A stretch of DNA of 64,000 nt from Anaerolineales bacterium. Lineage in GTDB: Bacteria > Chloroflexota > Anaerolineae > Anaerolineales > Villigracilaceae. The stretch is taken from positions 1 through 64,000 of the forward strand of contig JAGUZU010000083.1 in the NCBI GenBank assembly GCA_020060625.1, in the 5' to 3' direction. Of the stretch, positions 8,161 through 17,406 are shown in pieces; within the stretch, counting starts at the first letter, position 1, and each line of letters begins with the position of its first letter. Made by a program: the position numbers and the translations under genes. The notes under the pieces were generated by a model. The model ran no database searches and was not told where the DNA came from. It worked only from the letters and a program-made list of their open reading frames with translations.

Positions 8161-9619
8161 CATTTCAAAACGCGATCTTGCCGTCATCGCGCTGACGGTG
8201 GTTTTGATCGCATCGATTTATTTGCTGGCGAGCCGCTTTACCTGCGCCATCGGCTTCCCGCTCGACGACTCGTGGATTCACCAGACCTATGCCCGCAATC
8301 TCGCGCAAAACGGCGAATGGGCATTCCGCTCCGGCGCGCCTTCAGCGGGTTCCACTGCGCCGCTTTGGTCTGCTTTGCTTGCCGTCGGTTTTCTGCTCGA
8401 CCTCTCACCTTACATCTGGACCTACCTTCTCGGCATCGTAATTCTCTTTGTGCTGGGGGCGCTGTGCGAATGGGCGGCGCGCAAACTCGTCGTATCCTAC
8501 CGTCCGCGTTTTCCCTGGGTTGGAATTTTCATCGCCATCGAGTGGCATCTCGTTTGGGCGGCGATGTCTGGGATGGAGACTCTCCTCCATGCTTTGATTG
8601 TCACAACCGTACTGCTTCTCTTGATGACGAACTCGCCTCGTTACCTGACCCTGGGGCTGTTGACCGGTTTATCGGTTTGGGTGCGCCCCGACGGTTTGAC
8701 TCTCCTCGGTCCCGCCCTGATGACGATTCTCCTGACCGAAGCGGATTGGCGCTCGCGCTTCTCCGCAACCCTGCGCTGTCTCATCGGCTTTGGAGCGTTG
8801 TTCGGGTTTTATTTGCTCTTCAACCTTGCCATCGGTGGGACGCCCATGCCGAATACGTTCTACGCAAAACAGGCGGAGTATGCGGCATGGCAGGCGCGTC
8901 CCATCATGGGGCGGCTTGGTGAAATGTCCCTGCAATTGTTGGCGGGACCAAGCCTGGCGCTGGTTCCCGGAGTGATCGGCTGGCTGGTCAAGTCGGTTCG
9001 CGCGCGGATGTTGGGGAGTCTTGCCGCCATGATCTGGTGTTTTGGTTACATGGGCTTGTACGTTTCGCGCCTTCCCGTGTACCAGCATGGGCGTTACATC
9101 ATGCCTGCCATGCCGATATTCTTCCTTTTCGGTCTGCTGGCATTCGCGGAATTCGATAAGAGCAAATTATTCGCGCGCCATCATTGGGTTGGTCAATTGG
9201 TTTGGCGGGCGGGCATTGCCATGCTTGCCGCCGCCTTTGTGATTCTCGGCGCCCGCTCCTATGCGGAGGACACCGCTATTATCGAGAGCGAGATGGTCGT
9301 CACTGCGAAATGGGTCGCTGAAAACCTTCCGCCTGGCGCAGTCATTGCCGCGCACGACATCGGCGCTTTGGGATATTTCGACGACCATGAGTTGATCGAC
9401 ATGGCTGGGCTGGTCTCCCCCGAGGTGATTCCCTTCATCCGCGACGAGGCGCGCTTGAAAACCTTCTTGAATGAGAATAAGGCGGATTACCTGATCGCCT
9501 TCCCCGAATTCTATTCGACGTTGTTGGAAGACACCGAAGTAGTCTTTTCGTCCGGGAGCGAAATTACCCGGAAATTTGACAGGCAAAGCATGACGGTCTT
9601 TCAATGGAAACGTCCTTAA
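8129..9619 (+). CDS. Membrane glycosyltransferase-like protein (GT-C fold)
   Basis: The 496-residue protein starts at the ATG at 8129, inside the end of the previous gene (32-base overlap). It has about ten membrane helices. After helix 1 comes 'FPLDDSWIHQTYARNLAQNGEWAF', with the paired acidic residues (DD) and the W-x-x-x-x-Y-A-R-N pattern typical of the first external loop of GT-C enzymes in Chloroflexota. The C-terminal soluble domain, from about residue 385, ends with 'DYLIAFPEFYSTLL'. It is likely to use a polyprenyl-phosphate sugar donor. With the two preceding genes it forms a tight co-directional group. Confidence 0.65.
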   Translation: MTHTSSASSADISKRDLAVIALTVVLIASIYLLASRFTCAIGFPLDDSWIHQTYARNLAQNGEWAFRSGAPSAGSTAPLWSALLAVGFLLDLSPYIWTYLLGIVILFVLGALCEWAARKLVVSYRPRFPWVGIFIAIEWHLVWAAMSGMETLLHALIVTTVLLLLMTNSPRYLTLGLLTGLSVWVRPDGLTLLGPALMTILLTEADWRSRFSATLRCLIGFGALFGFYLLFNLAIGGTPMPNTFYAKQAEYAAWQARPIMGRLGEMSLQLLAGPSLALVPGVIGWLVKSVRARMLGSLAAMIWCFGYMGLYVSRLPVYQHGRYIMPAMPIFFLFGLLAFAEFDKSKLFARHHWVGQLVWRAGIAMLAAAFVILGARSYAEDTAIIESEMVVTAKWVAENLPPGAVIAAHDIGALGYFDDHELIDMAGLVSPEVIPFIRDEARLKTFLNENKADYLIAFPEFYSTLLEDTEVVFSSGSEITRKFDRQSMTVFQWKRP

Positions 9620-9624
9620 TGGGT

Positions 9625-9683
9625 TAAAATAAACCATGCTTTATGATTACCACCATTATTGGAGAGGGACGGGTTTGGGATGA
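9625..9683 (+). promoter_or_regulatory. -10 box and possible 15-codon leader ORF before the response regulator
   Basis: TAAAAT at 9625-9630 lies five bases before an ATG at 9636. That ATG opens a 15-codon frame (MLYDYHHYWRGTGLG) whose TGA overlaps the ATG of the response regulator at 9680 in an ATGA. The arrangement would suit a leaderless leader peptide with translational coupling. It may also be chance, and the GGAGAGG at 9661 is too far (about 13 bases) from 9680 to decide. Confidence 0.3.
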
Positions 9684-10375
9684 ACCAAATTACACTGTTG
9701 ATCGTTGACGATCATCCGCTGTTCCGCCAGGGCGTTGTGGATGCCTTGTCTTTGGAACCGGACATGCAGATCGTCGCCCAGTCGGCTTCCGGAGATGAGG
9801 CGTTGGAATTGATCCACTCCAAAAAGCCGACGGTAGCCATCCTGGATGTGAACCTGCCCGGCATGAACGGTCAGCAGATTACGCATCAAATATCGCAGGA
9901 AAGGCTTGGCACCCGCATCATCCTGATGACCGGTTATGACGACGTGGAGCAGGCGGTCCATGCCGCGCTCGCCGGCGCTTACGGATATTGTTCGAAGGAT
10001 ATCGAACCGCAGTCCCTTTCCCGGATCATTCGGGAAGTTGCGGAGGGGAAGTATGTCTTTGCGAACAATGTGTTTACCCGCCGCGAGCTCGACCTTTGGG
10101 TGGAAGAGCAAATGGAAGGCGCGCGACGCTCGTACAGCGAGCCAGGCGCTCCATTTCATCCGCTTTCCGACCGTGAGATGGAAGTGTTGGGATGCGTGGT
10201 GCGGGGCATGAGTAACAAGGAAATCGCAACCCTGCTTGGCATCAGTCACCAGACGGTTAAGAATCACGTCACCGCCATTTTGCGAAAATTTGGGGTGGAA
10301 GATCGCACGCAGGCGGTTGTTTATGCCTTGAAGCGCGGATGGGTCACCCTGCGGGATATGGATATGAGGTCTTAG
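9680..10375 (+). CDS. NarL/FixJ-family response regulator
   Basis: The 231-residue protein has a receiver domain (residues 5-120) with acidic pocket VDD at 9-11 and phosphoacceptor D56 in 'AILDVNLPG'. A LuxR-type helix-turn-helix follows (about 165-225): 'LSDREMEVLGCVVRGMSNKEIATLLGIS' then 'TVKNHVTAIL'. It is a DNA-binding regulator switched by phosphorylation, most likely by the kinase encoded nine bases downstream. The pair sits directly upstream of the Tad pilus assembly genes, which suggests, but does not prove, control of pilus expression. The start is taken at the ATG at 9680; an in-frame TTG lies 21 bases upstream. Confidence 0.9.
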   Translation: MNQITLLIVDDHPLFRQGVVDALSLEPDMQIVAQSASGDEALELIHSKKPTVAILDVNLPGMNGQQITHQISQERLGTRIILMTGYDDVEQAVHAALAGAYGYCSKDIEPQSLSRIIREVAEGKYVFANNVFTRRELDLWVEEQMEGARRSYSEPGAPFHPLSDREMEVLGCVVRGMSNKEIATLLGISHQTVKNHVTAILRKFGVEDRTQAVVYALKRGWVTLRDMDMRS

Positions 10376-10384
10376 GAGTCATTC

Positions 10385-11398
10385 ATGACGGACAATGAAA
10401 CGCTTGATCTTAATAATGAATTGGACGAGACTCAGCGGGCTTTGCGGGAGATAACCCTGATGATCGAGCAAAGCCAGGGGGAACTTTCCAAGCTGACACA
10501 GAGAAACGCGGCAATTTCGTCCCACCTTCAACAGGTACAGAAGCAGGACGCTGGGATGGACGAACTCAAGATGGCATACGACTCCGCTCTCGATGCCCAG
10601 CAGCGGCTGTTCGTGATGCGTGGACAGTTGGAGAAACTTCAAAACGATAAAAACCATCTCGAAAAATATAAGGCTCTTCTGGAAAAAACTGTTTCCGGCG
10701 CCGGGGATACTGCCGATGTTTCCACGCCCGCAGGCGGCTCCAAGAGCCACCAGATGTCGGGGATCGAGATGATCGTCAACGCACAGGAGGCGGAGCGCCA
10801 GCGTCTATCCCGCCAGATGCATGACGGACCCGCCCAGGCGCTTTCCAATTTCATTTTGCAGACCGAGATCGCCATGCGGCTTTTGGATGTCGACCAGGCT
10901 CAGGCAAAGGGCGAGCTGGGAAGCCTGAAAGCTGCTGCAATGAGCACGTTCCAGAAAGTGCGGAATTTCATTTTTGAACTGCGCCCGATGATGCTCGATG
11001 ATCTTGGGTTGATTCCCACGCTTCGGAAATATGCCGACGCCTTCAAGGAGCAAACGGGATTGGACGTCAGCGTGACAGTTACCGGCTCCGAGCGCCGCCT
11101 CGAACCGTACCTGGAGGTGATGATTTTCCGCGCCGTTCAGGAATTGATGGGGAACGCCGCCCGCCACAGTCAGGCGACCATGCTCAAGGTTCAGGTTGAC
11201 CTGGGAAGCGAATTATTGCGAATCAGCGTTGACGATAACGGCAGGGGCTTCGACCCTGAAACCTTGTCGGAGTCGACGAATTTGGGGTTGAAACTTATCC
11301 GTGAGCGGGCTGAAATGCTGGGTGGAAAATTCGAGGTTGACAGTGCGGCTGGCGCCGGCGCTCGAATAACGTTTACAGTCCAGGCGAGGAACGGGTAA
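10385..11398 (+). CDS. Cytoplasmic sensor histidine kinase, DegS/NarX-like (HisKA_3)
   Basis: The 337-residue protein has no membrane segment. Residues 5-105 are coiled coil, rich in Glu, Gln and Leu. The dimerisation/phosphoacceptor box is 'RQRLSRQMHDGPAQAL', with H146 the phosphorylated histidine. The 'FIFELRPMMLDDLGLIPTL' segment is the conserved second helix of HisKA_3. The ATPase domain shows the N-box 'QELMGNAARHS', the G1 box 'DDNGRGFD' and G2 'LGLKLIRERAEMLGG'. It resembles soluble DegS, which senses intracellular signals. Its partner is the regulator just upstream. The signal is unknown. Confidence 0.9.
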   Translation: MTDNETLDLNNELDETQRALREITLMIEQSQGELSKLTQRNAAISSHLQQVQKQDAGMDELKMAYDSALDAQQRLFVMRGQLEKLQNDKNHLEKYKALLEKTVSGAGDTADVSTPAGGSKSHQMSGIEMIVNAQEAERQRLSRQMHDGPAQALSNFILQTEIAMRLLDVDQAQAKGELGSLKAAAMSTFQKVRNFIFELRPMMLDDLGLIPTLRKYADAFKEQTGLDVSVTVTGSERRLEPYLEVMIFRAVQELMGNAARHSQATMLKVQVDLGSELLRISVDDNGRGFDPETLSESTNLGLKLIRERAEMLGGKFEVDSAAGAGARITFTVQARNG

Positions 11399-11547
11399 GC
11401 CATGCAAGATTAACAATATTGTTAGGCTTTTCGCGCGGGGGGCATATCAGCCCATAACATGGTTTTGTCATTTTTCTTGTATAATGAATGTGTTATAAAA
11501 CATGCGTTTAAAGATACATCAAGGAACTTGATGAGAGGAGATGGTTT

Positions 11548-12600
11548 ATGCGTCGCGGTCGAATTTTGATTTTTGTGCTTCTGATCATCGTCATTGGTTT
11601 GGTGGTGGGGTTTGTTGTAATCCGCCAGTTTTTACTTTCATCGCAACAGGCGAGCGAGCCGGTATACGTCGAAGTGTATTATGCCGCCCAGAATATTCCG
11701 CAGGGCGGCGAGATCACCGAGTCTGTGCTGGCAACAATGAGGATCCCGCAGGAGAATGTGGTTGCCGTCATGTTCACACGGGAGGAATTGCCCGTATTGC
11801 TCACGGACAAGGTGGCGAAATTCCCGCTGGATCAGGGTGTGGTGATCACGGAATCGATGATCACAAGCGGCTCTGCGGCTGTTCCCATATCTGGTCCGCA
11901 GTGGGCTTCTTTGATTCCGCCCGGGATGACAGCCATCTCGATTCCGACAGACCGCCTGTCCGTTTCAGGATATGCAATCAACGACGGCGCTCACGTTAAT
12001 ATCACCGCCTGTCTCCTCTTTGTGGATGTGGACCCGACTTTTCAAACCATATTACCCAACCTGACGGCGTCCCTGACCGGAACCGGCTTTGCAGGAGAGA
12101 CGGGATTACCCGTTCTTTCCCTGGGAGCGGGCGGCGCGCCGCAGGGAAGGCTGGAATTGGACCCATCGGTTCAACAACCGTTTTATTTGGTTCCCTCTGA
12201 AGCGCAGCGTCCCAGAATGGTTTGTCAGATGTTGCTTCAGGACGTGGTGGTCATGAAACTGGGTAATTTCCCCCTTGTGCCTACTGCTGCCCAGCAGGCT
12301 CCGGCGGCAAATCAACAAGCCCAACAGCCCGTCGCGCCGGATATCATCACCTTGATTGTTTCCCCCCAAGATTCAATCACCCTGTCCTATCTGATGTATA
12401 CGGATGTCAAAATCAACATGACGCTTCGTAATCCAAGCGATCAGGCGCGGCTGGCGACTGAGGCGTCCACACTGCAATTCCTTCTGAGCCAATATAACAT
12501 TCCGGTGCCTGCGAAGCTCCCTTATGCGATGCAGCCCGCTCTTACAAACCTGCAAACGCCGTTTTTGCCGAACGATTCTGTAACAGTTCCCGCCCAATAG
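11548..12600 (+). CDS. cpaB: Flp pilus assembly protein CpaB/RcpC (SAF domain)
   Basis: The 350-residue protein has one N-terminal membrane anchor (about residues 5-27) and then an SAF domain: 'VEVYYAAQNIPQGGEITESVLATMRIP' near 40-70, ending in 'LDQGVVITESMI'. This is the CpaB/RcpC pattern. In diderm bacteria CpaB helps to place the pilus secretin; here no secretin gene is present, so its role is probably in the cell wall zone. The last part is rich in Ala, Gln and Pro. It opens a Tad operon (cpaB, tadZ, cpaF, tadB, tadC). The gene follows a 150-base gap with a TATAAT at 11480-11485 but no -35 at normal spacing. Confidence 0.85.
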   Translation: MRRGRILIFVLLIIVIGLVVGFVVIRQFLLSSQQASEPVYVEVYYAAQNIPQGGEITESVLATMRIPQENVVAVMFTREELPVLLTDKVAKFPLDQGVVITESMITSGSAAVPISGPQWASLIPPGMTAISIPTDRLSVSGYAINDGAHVNITACLLFVDVDPTFQTILPNLTASLTGTGFAGETGLPVLSLGAGGAPQGRLELDPSVQQPFYLVPSEAQRPRMVCQMLLQDVVVMKLGNFPLVPTAAQQAPAANQQAQQPVAPDIITLIVSPQDSITLSYLMYTDVKINMTLRNPSDQARLATEASTLQFLLSQYNIPVPAKLPYAMQPALTNLQTPFLPNDSVTVPAQ

Positions 12601-12637
12601 CCGGTTGAGATTTGAAATATCACGGATATACCCGAAT

Positions 12638-13882
12638 ATGACAGCAGATAAAATGCGAGTGCTTATTGTTGACGATATTGCCGAAACGCGGGAGAACGTG
12701 CGTAAGCTCTTGCAATTTGAATCCGATGTGGAGGTTGTCGGTACGGCGCGATCCGGCAAGGAAGGGATACAACTGGCTCACGAATTGGATCCCGATGTTG
12801 TGTTAATGGACATCAACATGCCGGATATTGACGGGATCACAGCCACGGAGGAGATACGACAGAAAGCCCCTCATATCCAGGTGGTAATCTTATCTGTGCA
12901 GGGCGATCAAAATTATATGCGGCGGGCGATGCTTGCAGGCGCGCGGGATTTTCTGACGAAGCCCCCAATGGGGGATGAGTTAATTTCCGCGATAAAGCGC
13001 GCCGGCGAGATGGCGCATACGGAGCGCGCAAAAGGCGCAAAGCAGCAATTTACCGCCTCTGCGGGGGCGGGCGCGTCTGTTCCAATGGCGGGGTATACGC
13101 CTGCGTCCAGGGGAAAGATCGTCACGGTATACAGTCCAAAGGGCGGCACCGGATGTACGACGATCGCCGTCAATCTGGCAATTGCGCTTCACAACGAGGA
13201 CACCCGCGCCGTTCTCGTGGATGCGAATTTGCAATTTGGCGACATAGCCGTATTTGTGAACGAGCAGGGTAAGAACACCATCCTTGAGCTTGCGCCTCGT
13301 GTCGACGAGCTCGAGCCTGAGGTTGTGGAAGAAATATTGGTGAAGCATGAGGCGTCCGGGCTGCGGATTTTAGCCGCCCCACAGCGCCCGGAAATGGCTG
13401 AAAAGGTTTCGGCGGATCAATTTTCGAAGGTCTTGCAGTTTCTGCAGAGGATGTATTCGTACGTTGTGGTCGATACGTCGTCCATCCTGACGGACATCAT
13501 CCTTTCGACATTCGACGTCAGCGATGTGATCGTCCTTGTAACCACCCAGGAGATTCCCGCCATTAAGAACGCCCGCCTCTTTCTTGACCTGCTGTTGACC
13601 ATGGGAATCGGCAAGGAGCGGGTTGTCTTTGCCATGAACCGTTATGACAAGCGCATCGCGATTACCCCGGAACGGGTCAGTGAAAACCTCAAGCACGAGG
13701 TTTCCGTCACCATACCGCTTGAAGAGAAAATCGTGGTCACCGCTGTAAATCGCGGCGTACCTTTCATGCTGGATAACAAGTCCCAGCCGGTTGGGAGGGG
13801 CGTTCTTTCACTGGCGGAGGCGGTTCGGGCGCGGTTGAATGTTTTGGAGGCTGAGAATGAAGCCCCGGTTATTAAACGTTAA
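12638..13882 (+). CDS. tadZ: TadZ/CpaE-like pilus ATPase with receiver domain
   Basis: The 414-residue protein joins a receiver domain (about 6-125) to a MinD/ParA-like ATPase (about 160-400). The receiver retains the acidic pair DD at 12-13, the phosphoacceptor D58 in 'VVLMDINMP' and the lysine in 'DFLTKPP', so it looks able to be phosphorylated, unlike many CpaE proteins with degenerate receivers. The ATPase has the deviant Walker A 'SPKGGTGCTT' at about 167-175. TadZ positions the pilus machine at the pole or membrane. The ATG at 12638 is chosen; MRVL at 12653 is an alternative because neither has a clear ribosome binding site. An intact receiver suggests that the upstream kinase might also act on it. 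Confidence 0.85.
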   Translation: MTADKMRVLIVDDIAETRENVRKLLQFESDVEVVGTARSGKEGIQLAHELDPDVVLMDINMPDIDGITATEEIRQKAPHIQVVILSVQGDQNYMRRAMLAGARDFLTKPPMGDELISAIKRAGEMAHTERAKGAKQQFTASAGAGASVPMAGYTPASRGKIVTVYSPKGGTGCTTIAVNLAIALHNEDTRAVLVDANLQFGDIAVFVNEQGKNTILELAPRVDELEPEVVEEILVKHEASGLRILAAPQRPEMAEKVSADQFSKVLQFLQRMYSYVVVDTSSILTDIILSTFDVSDVIVLVTTQEIPAIKNARLFLDLLLTMGIGKERVVFAMNRYDKRIAITPERVSENLKHEVSVTIPLEEKIVVTAVNRGVPFMLDNKSQPVGRGVLSLAEAVRARLNVLEAENEAPVIKR

Positions 13883-13893
13883 GGAGTTTTGCC

Positions 13894-15351
13894 ATGTCGT
13901 TGCTTCGGCGTATTGAGCAGGGTCAGGGCGGAGGCGGCAGCCAGCAAGGCGGCGGATCGCCTCCAGCGGGGCAACAGCCTGGGAGCGATGGGCAAGCCTC
14001 ATCCGGGGGCGGAGGCGATTCTTCCCGTCTTTCATCGTTACAAGCGAGGCGGGTTAGCGCGCCAATCACGTCCCCGCAGGCGGGTTCGTATTTCGATTTA
14101 AAGACGAGAGTTCAGAATAAACTGCTTGCCGAAATCGACCCGTCGATGGACGTGTCTCGGACGGAGGAAGTTCGACGCACCATTCAGAACCTTTTCGAGC
14201 AGATCCTTGCCGAAGAGAACATCGTCCTTTCGCGCCCGGAACGCGCCCGTTTGTTCGAACAGATTGCGGCGGAAATTCTGGGTTTTGGACCGTTGCAGTC
14301 GTTGTTGGAGGACGATACGATCACCGAGATCATGGTGAACGGACCCAAGAATATTTACATCGAGCGCAAGGGAAAAGTCCACCGTGTGCCGGTGACTTTC
14401 GAGAATAACGAACATGTGATGCGAATCATCGACCGCATTGTGGCGCCGCTTGGACGCCGCATCGATGAGTCGAGCCCGTATGTGGATGCGCGTTTGCCGG
14501 ATGGTTCCCGTGTGAATGCGGTAATTCCGCCGATCTCCCTCGTGGGTCCTGTGTTGACCATTCGTAAGTTTTCCAAGAATCCGATCACAGTTGACCAGAT
14601 GATCCAATTTGGGTCCATCACCCCTGAAGCGGTGCAGTTTCTTAAGGCGTGCGTGGAAGCGCGGTTGAACATTATCATTTCCGGCGGTACGGGTTCCGGC
14701 AAGACGACGCTTCTGAATGTGCTTTCCGGTTTCATCCCTGCGGATGAGCGCATTCTTACGATCGAGAATGCGGCTGAATTGCAGTTGCGCCAGGAGCATG
14801 TGGTGACTTTGGAATCGCGCCCGCCCAACATCGAAGGGCGCGGCGAGATTACGATCCGCGATCTGGTGATTAATGCGCTTCGTATGCGCCCGGAACGGAT
14901 CATCGTGGGTGAGTGCCGCGGCGGTGAAACGCTCGACATGCTGCAAGCCATGAACACGGGGCATGACGGTTCCATGACCACCGCCCATGCCAACAGTCCG
15001 CGGGATGCGCTTTCCCGCATCGAGACGATGTGTTTGATGGCGGGGATGGAACTGCCTGTGCGCGCCATCCGTGAACAGGTGGCGAGCGCGGTGGATGTGA
15101 TCGTTCAACAGGAGCGTATGCGCGACGGCACTCGTAAAGTCACTACCATTGCCGAAGTAAGCGGCATGGAGGGCGATGTGATCACGATGACCGACGTCTT
15201 TGTATTCGAGCAGACCGGGACGGAGAACGGCCGCATTGTGGGGCGTATGCGCCCGACGGGTCTTCGCCCGAAGTTCATGGACAAGATCGAAGCGGCGGGT
15301 ATTCAATTGCCGCCCTCGATCTTTGGAATTGGAGAGCGCCGTCGTTACTGA
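13894..15351 (+). CDS. cpaF: Tad pilus assembly ATPase CpaF/TadA
   Basis: The 485-residue protein starts at an ATG preceded by AAGGAG (13881-13886). Residues 10-45 are a low-complexity Gly/Gln/Ser stretch. The rest is a type II/IV secretion ATPase: N-terminal helical domain, 'GFGPLQSLLEDDTITEIMVNG' near 130-150, Walker A 'ISGGTGSGKTT' at 263-272, an Asp box 'RILTIENAAELQL', Walker B-like 'RIIVGECRGGE' and a His box 'TTAHANSPRDALSR'. It powers extension, and in Tad systems also retraction, of Flp pili from the cytoplasmic membrane face. It is followed by its membrane partners tadB and tadC. Confidence 0.94.
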   Translation: MSLLRRIEQGQGGGGSQQGGGSPPAGQQPGSDGQASSGGGGDSSRLSSLQARRVSAPITSPQAGSYFDLKTRVQNKLLAEIDPSMDVSRTEEVRRTIQNLFEQILAEENIVLSRPERARLFEQIAAEILGFGPLQSLLEDDTITEIMVNGPKNIYIERKGKVHRVPVTFENNEHVMRIIDRIVAPLGRRIDESSPYVDARLPDGSRVNAVIPPISLVGPVLTIRKFSKNPITVDQMIQFGSITPEAVQFLKACVEARLNIIISGGTGSGKTTLLNVLSGFIPADERILTIENAAELQLRQEHVVTLESRPPNIEGRGEITIRDLVINALRMRPERIIVGECRGGETLDMLQAMNTGHDGSMTTAHANSPRDALSRIETMCLMAGMELPVRAIREQVASAVDVIVQQERMRDGTRKVTTIAEVSGMEGDVITMTDVFVFEQTGTENGRIVGRMRPTGLRPKFMDKIEAAGIQLPPSIFGIGERRRY

Positions 15352-15435
15352 AATTGGCGCGCCTCCGATATGGAAGGGTGAAGCGCCCCGTAAATCTTCA
15401 CCCGCTCTTGATGGGTTGTTTTTAAAAGGAATAAC

Positions 15436-16389
15436 ATGACCTGGGTCATTGTCATTGGCGGCATAATCTTAATAGTGGTTTTGATCGTGGGGATTATCAT
15501 CTCTTCGAGCAGCGAGCGAGCGCTTGTCGAAGAGCGGCTCGGTCAGTATTTGGACGAAGATAAAAAAGAGATCGAACGCGAAGCGCAGACCTCCGCATTG
15601 ACTGACTGGGTCTCAAAAAAGGTCGAAAAAACATCCTACGGCGACAAGATCGCCCGCGATCTTTCCCGCGCCGATTTAAAGTTCAAGGTCGGCGAATACT
15701 TTGTTTTGATTGCGGCATCCATACTGATAGGGGCTCTGTTTACATGGTTTATTGGCAACCGCCATCCCATTTCGGCATTGATTGGCGCGGTGGGGGGGGC
15801 GTTTGCCCCGGGGTTTTACGTCAAGCGGCAGCAGAAACAACGATTGCAAAAATTCAACGATCAGTTGCCCGATATGCTGAACCTGATGGTGAACGGACTG
15901 CGCGCCGGTTATTCGACCATGCAGGCGTTGGAAGCGGTGAGCAAGGAATTGCCCAGCCCCATCAACGACGAATTCCGCCGCGTTGTGCAGGAGATGCAGA
16001 TCGGCATCCCGATGGAAAACGCGTTGGAGAACCTGCTCCGCCGCATTCCAAGCGACGATCTTGATTTTGTGGTGACGGCGATTAACGTTCAGCGCGAAGT
16101 GGGCGGTAATCTTTCCGAAATCCTCGATAACATTTCGTTTACCATTCGCGAACGCATCCGAATCAAGGGCGAGGTTCGGGTGTTGACTTCCCAGGTGCGC
16201 ACTTCAGGCACGGTCCTGTCGCTGATCCCATTCGGGCTTACCCTCGTGCTGTGGTTCCTCAACCCTGATTATTTGATGTCAATTACATCGGGTGGACCGG
16301 TATGCACGGCGGCGATCATTTGCACCGTTTTGGGATTGATCTCTTCCAGTTACTTTATCATGATGCGTATTGCGGATATCGAGGTGTAA
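15436..16389 (+). CDS. tadB: Tad pilus platform protein TadB
   Basis: The 317-residue protein has an N-terminal membrane helix, a second pair near residues 95-130, and a C-terminal pair after 255. The cytoplasmic core is a type II secretion F domain: 'QLPDMLNLMVNGLRAGYSTMQALEAVSKELPSPINDEF' around 150-190 and 'NLLRRIPSDDLDFVVTAINVQREVGGNLSEILDNI'. It forms the inner-membrane platform on which CpaF acts. AAAAGGA precedes the ATG at 15436. One base separates its stop from the tadC start, so the two are translated together. Confidence 0.92.
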   Translation: MTWVIVIGGIILIVVLIVGIIISSSSERALVEERLGQYLDEDKKEIEREAQTSALTDWVSKKVEKTSYGDKIARDLSRADLKFKVGEYFVLIAASILIGALFTWFIGNRHPISALIGAVGGAFAPGFYVKRQQKQRLQKFNDQLPDMLNLMVNGLRAGYSTMQALEAVSKELPSPINDEFRRVVQEMQIGIPMENALENLLRRIPSDDLDFVVTAINVQREVGGNLSEILDNISFTIRERIRIKGEVRVLTSQVRTSGTVLSLIPFGLTLVLWFLNPDYLMSITSGGPVCTAAIICTVLGLISSSYFIMMRIADIEV

Positions 16390-16390
16390 C

Positions 16391-17356
16391 ATGCAACCCC
16401 TTGTGATCATTATAGTTGGCGTTGTTATTCTGGGCGCGGTGGCGCTGGTGATCGTGGTCGGCGGGCGTTATGCCCGCCAATCTCAGGAGGATACGGGAGA
16501 CCCGGTGCTGGCGCGCTTGGCTGAGGCGACGCAGCGCGGCGAATCCGTATCCCTTGAAGATATCGAGCTTGAACAGCCGTTTGCGGAAAGAGTGATCATC
16601 CCGATCATAAAAAGGATTGGCGAGGTTTCCACCCGCTTTACGCCCGAAAAATTATTGCAGGAGACCACCCGCAAATTGGAGCTGGCTGGAAACCCCGGGC
16701 GAATTGACGCTTCGACATTTTTGGCGACACGGTTCGTAGGCGCGGCGATCTTCGGCGGACTCCTCCTGTTGATCTCATCCCTGCCGACGGTGGATTGGCC
16801 CTTTAGCAGGATTGTCCTTATTGTGGGCTTGTTTACATTGCTTGGTTTTTTCTTCCCCCAACTTTGGCTGCAAAGCCGCATTAACAGCCGCCAGACCGAA
16901 GTAAGGAAAGCCCTGCCGGACGCGCTCGATCTGTTGACGATTTGCGTGGAGGCGGGGCTGGGCTTCGATGCGGCAATGTCAAAAGTCAGCGAGAAATGGG
17001 AGAACGAGTTATCCATTCTGTTTGGGAGAGCCATCCGGGAGGTTCAACTGGGCAAGACCCAGCGTGAAGCGTTGCGGGATATGGCGGATCGCATCGGGCT
17101 TCCGGAGTTGACCAGTTTCGTGGCGGCGGTGATCCAAAGCCAGATGCTGGGCGTAAGTCTGGCGAAGGTGCTTCGGATTCAGTCCGATCAGATGCGTGTG
17201 AAGCGCCGTCAGCGTGCGGAGGAGGAGGCGCATAAAGCGCCCGTGAAGATGATCATCCCCATGGCGCTTCTGACCTTTCCCTCGATCATGATTATTCTTA
17301 TGGCTCCCGCCGCTTTTCAGATTGCAGGCGCGTTCGGTCCGCTCATGGGTAATTGA
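16391..17356 (+). CDS. tadC: Tad pilus platform protein TadC
   Basis: The 321-residue protein starts at the ATG at 16391, one base after tadB. It has an N-terminal helix (residues 2-25), a pair near 115-165, a type II secretion F domain with 'LPDALDLLTICVEAGLGFDAAMSKVSEKW' and a hydrophobic C-terminal helix. It pairs with TadB in the platform. No flp pilin, prepilin peptidase, TadD or secretin gene follows; comF comes next. Those parts must be encoded elsewhere, and a secretin may not exist in this cell type. Confidence 0.92.
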   Translation: MQPLVIIIVGVVILGAVALVIVVGGRYARQSQEDTGDPVLARLAEATQRGESVSLEDIELEQPFAERVIIPIIKRIGEVSTRFTPEKLLQETTRKLELAGNPGRIDASTFLATRFVGAAIFGGLLLLISSLPTVDWPFSRIVLIVGLFTLLGFFFPQLWLQSRINSRQTEVRKALPDALDLLTICVEAGLGFDAAMSKVSEKWENELSILFGRAIREVQLGKTQREALRDMADRIGLPELTSFVAAVIQSQMLGVSLAKVLRIQSDQMRVKRRQRAEEEAHKAPVKMIIPMALLTFPSIMIILMAPAAFQIAGAFGPLMGN

Positions 17357-17406
17357 TCCGGTTTGCCCGGCGCATCGCCGGCGGAAAATCGTTGCAAGGG
17401 AGAGAT

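Noticed and set aside
11457-11499. Promoter before cpaB using TATAAT at 11480
   Set aside because: The only TTGTCA nearby (11465) is nine bases from the -10, too close for a sigma-70 promoter, so only the -10 word is mentioned.
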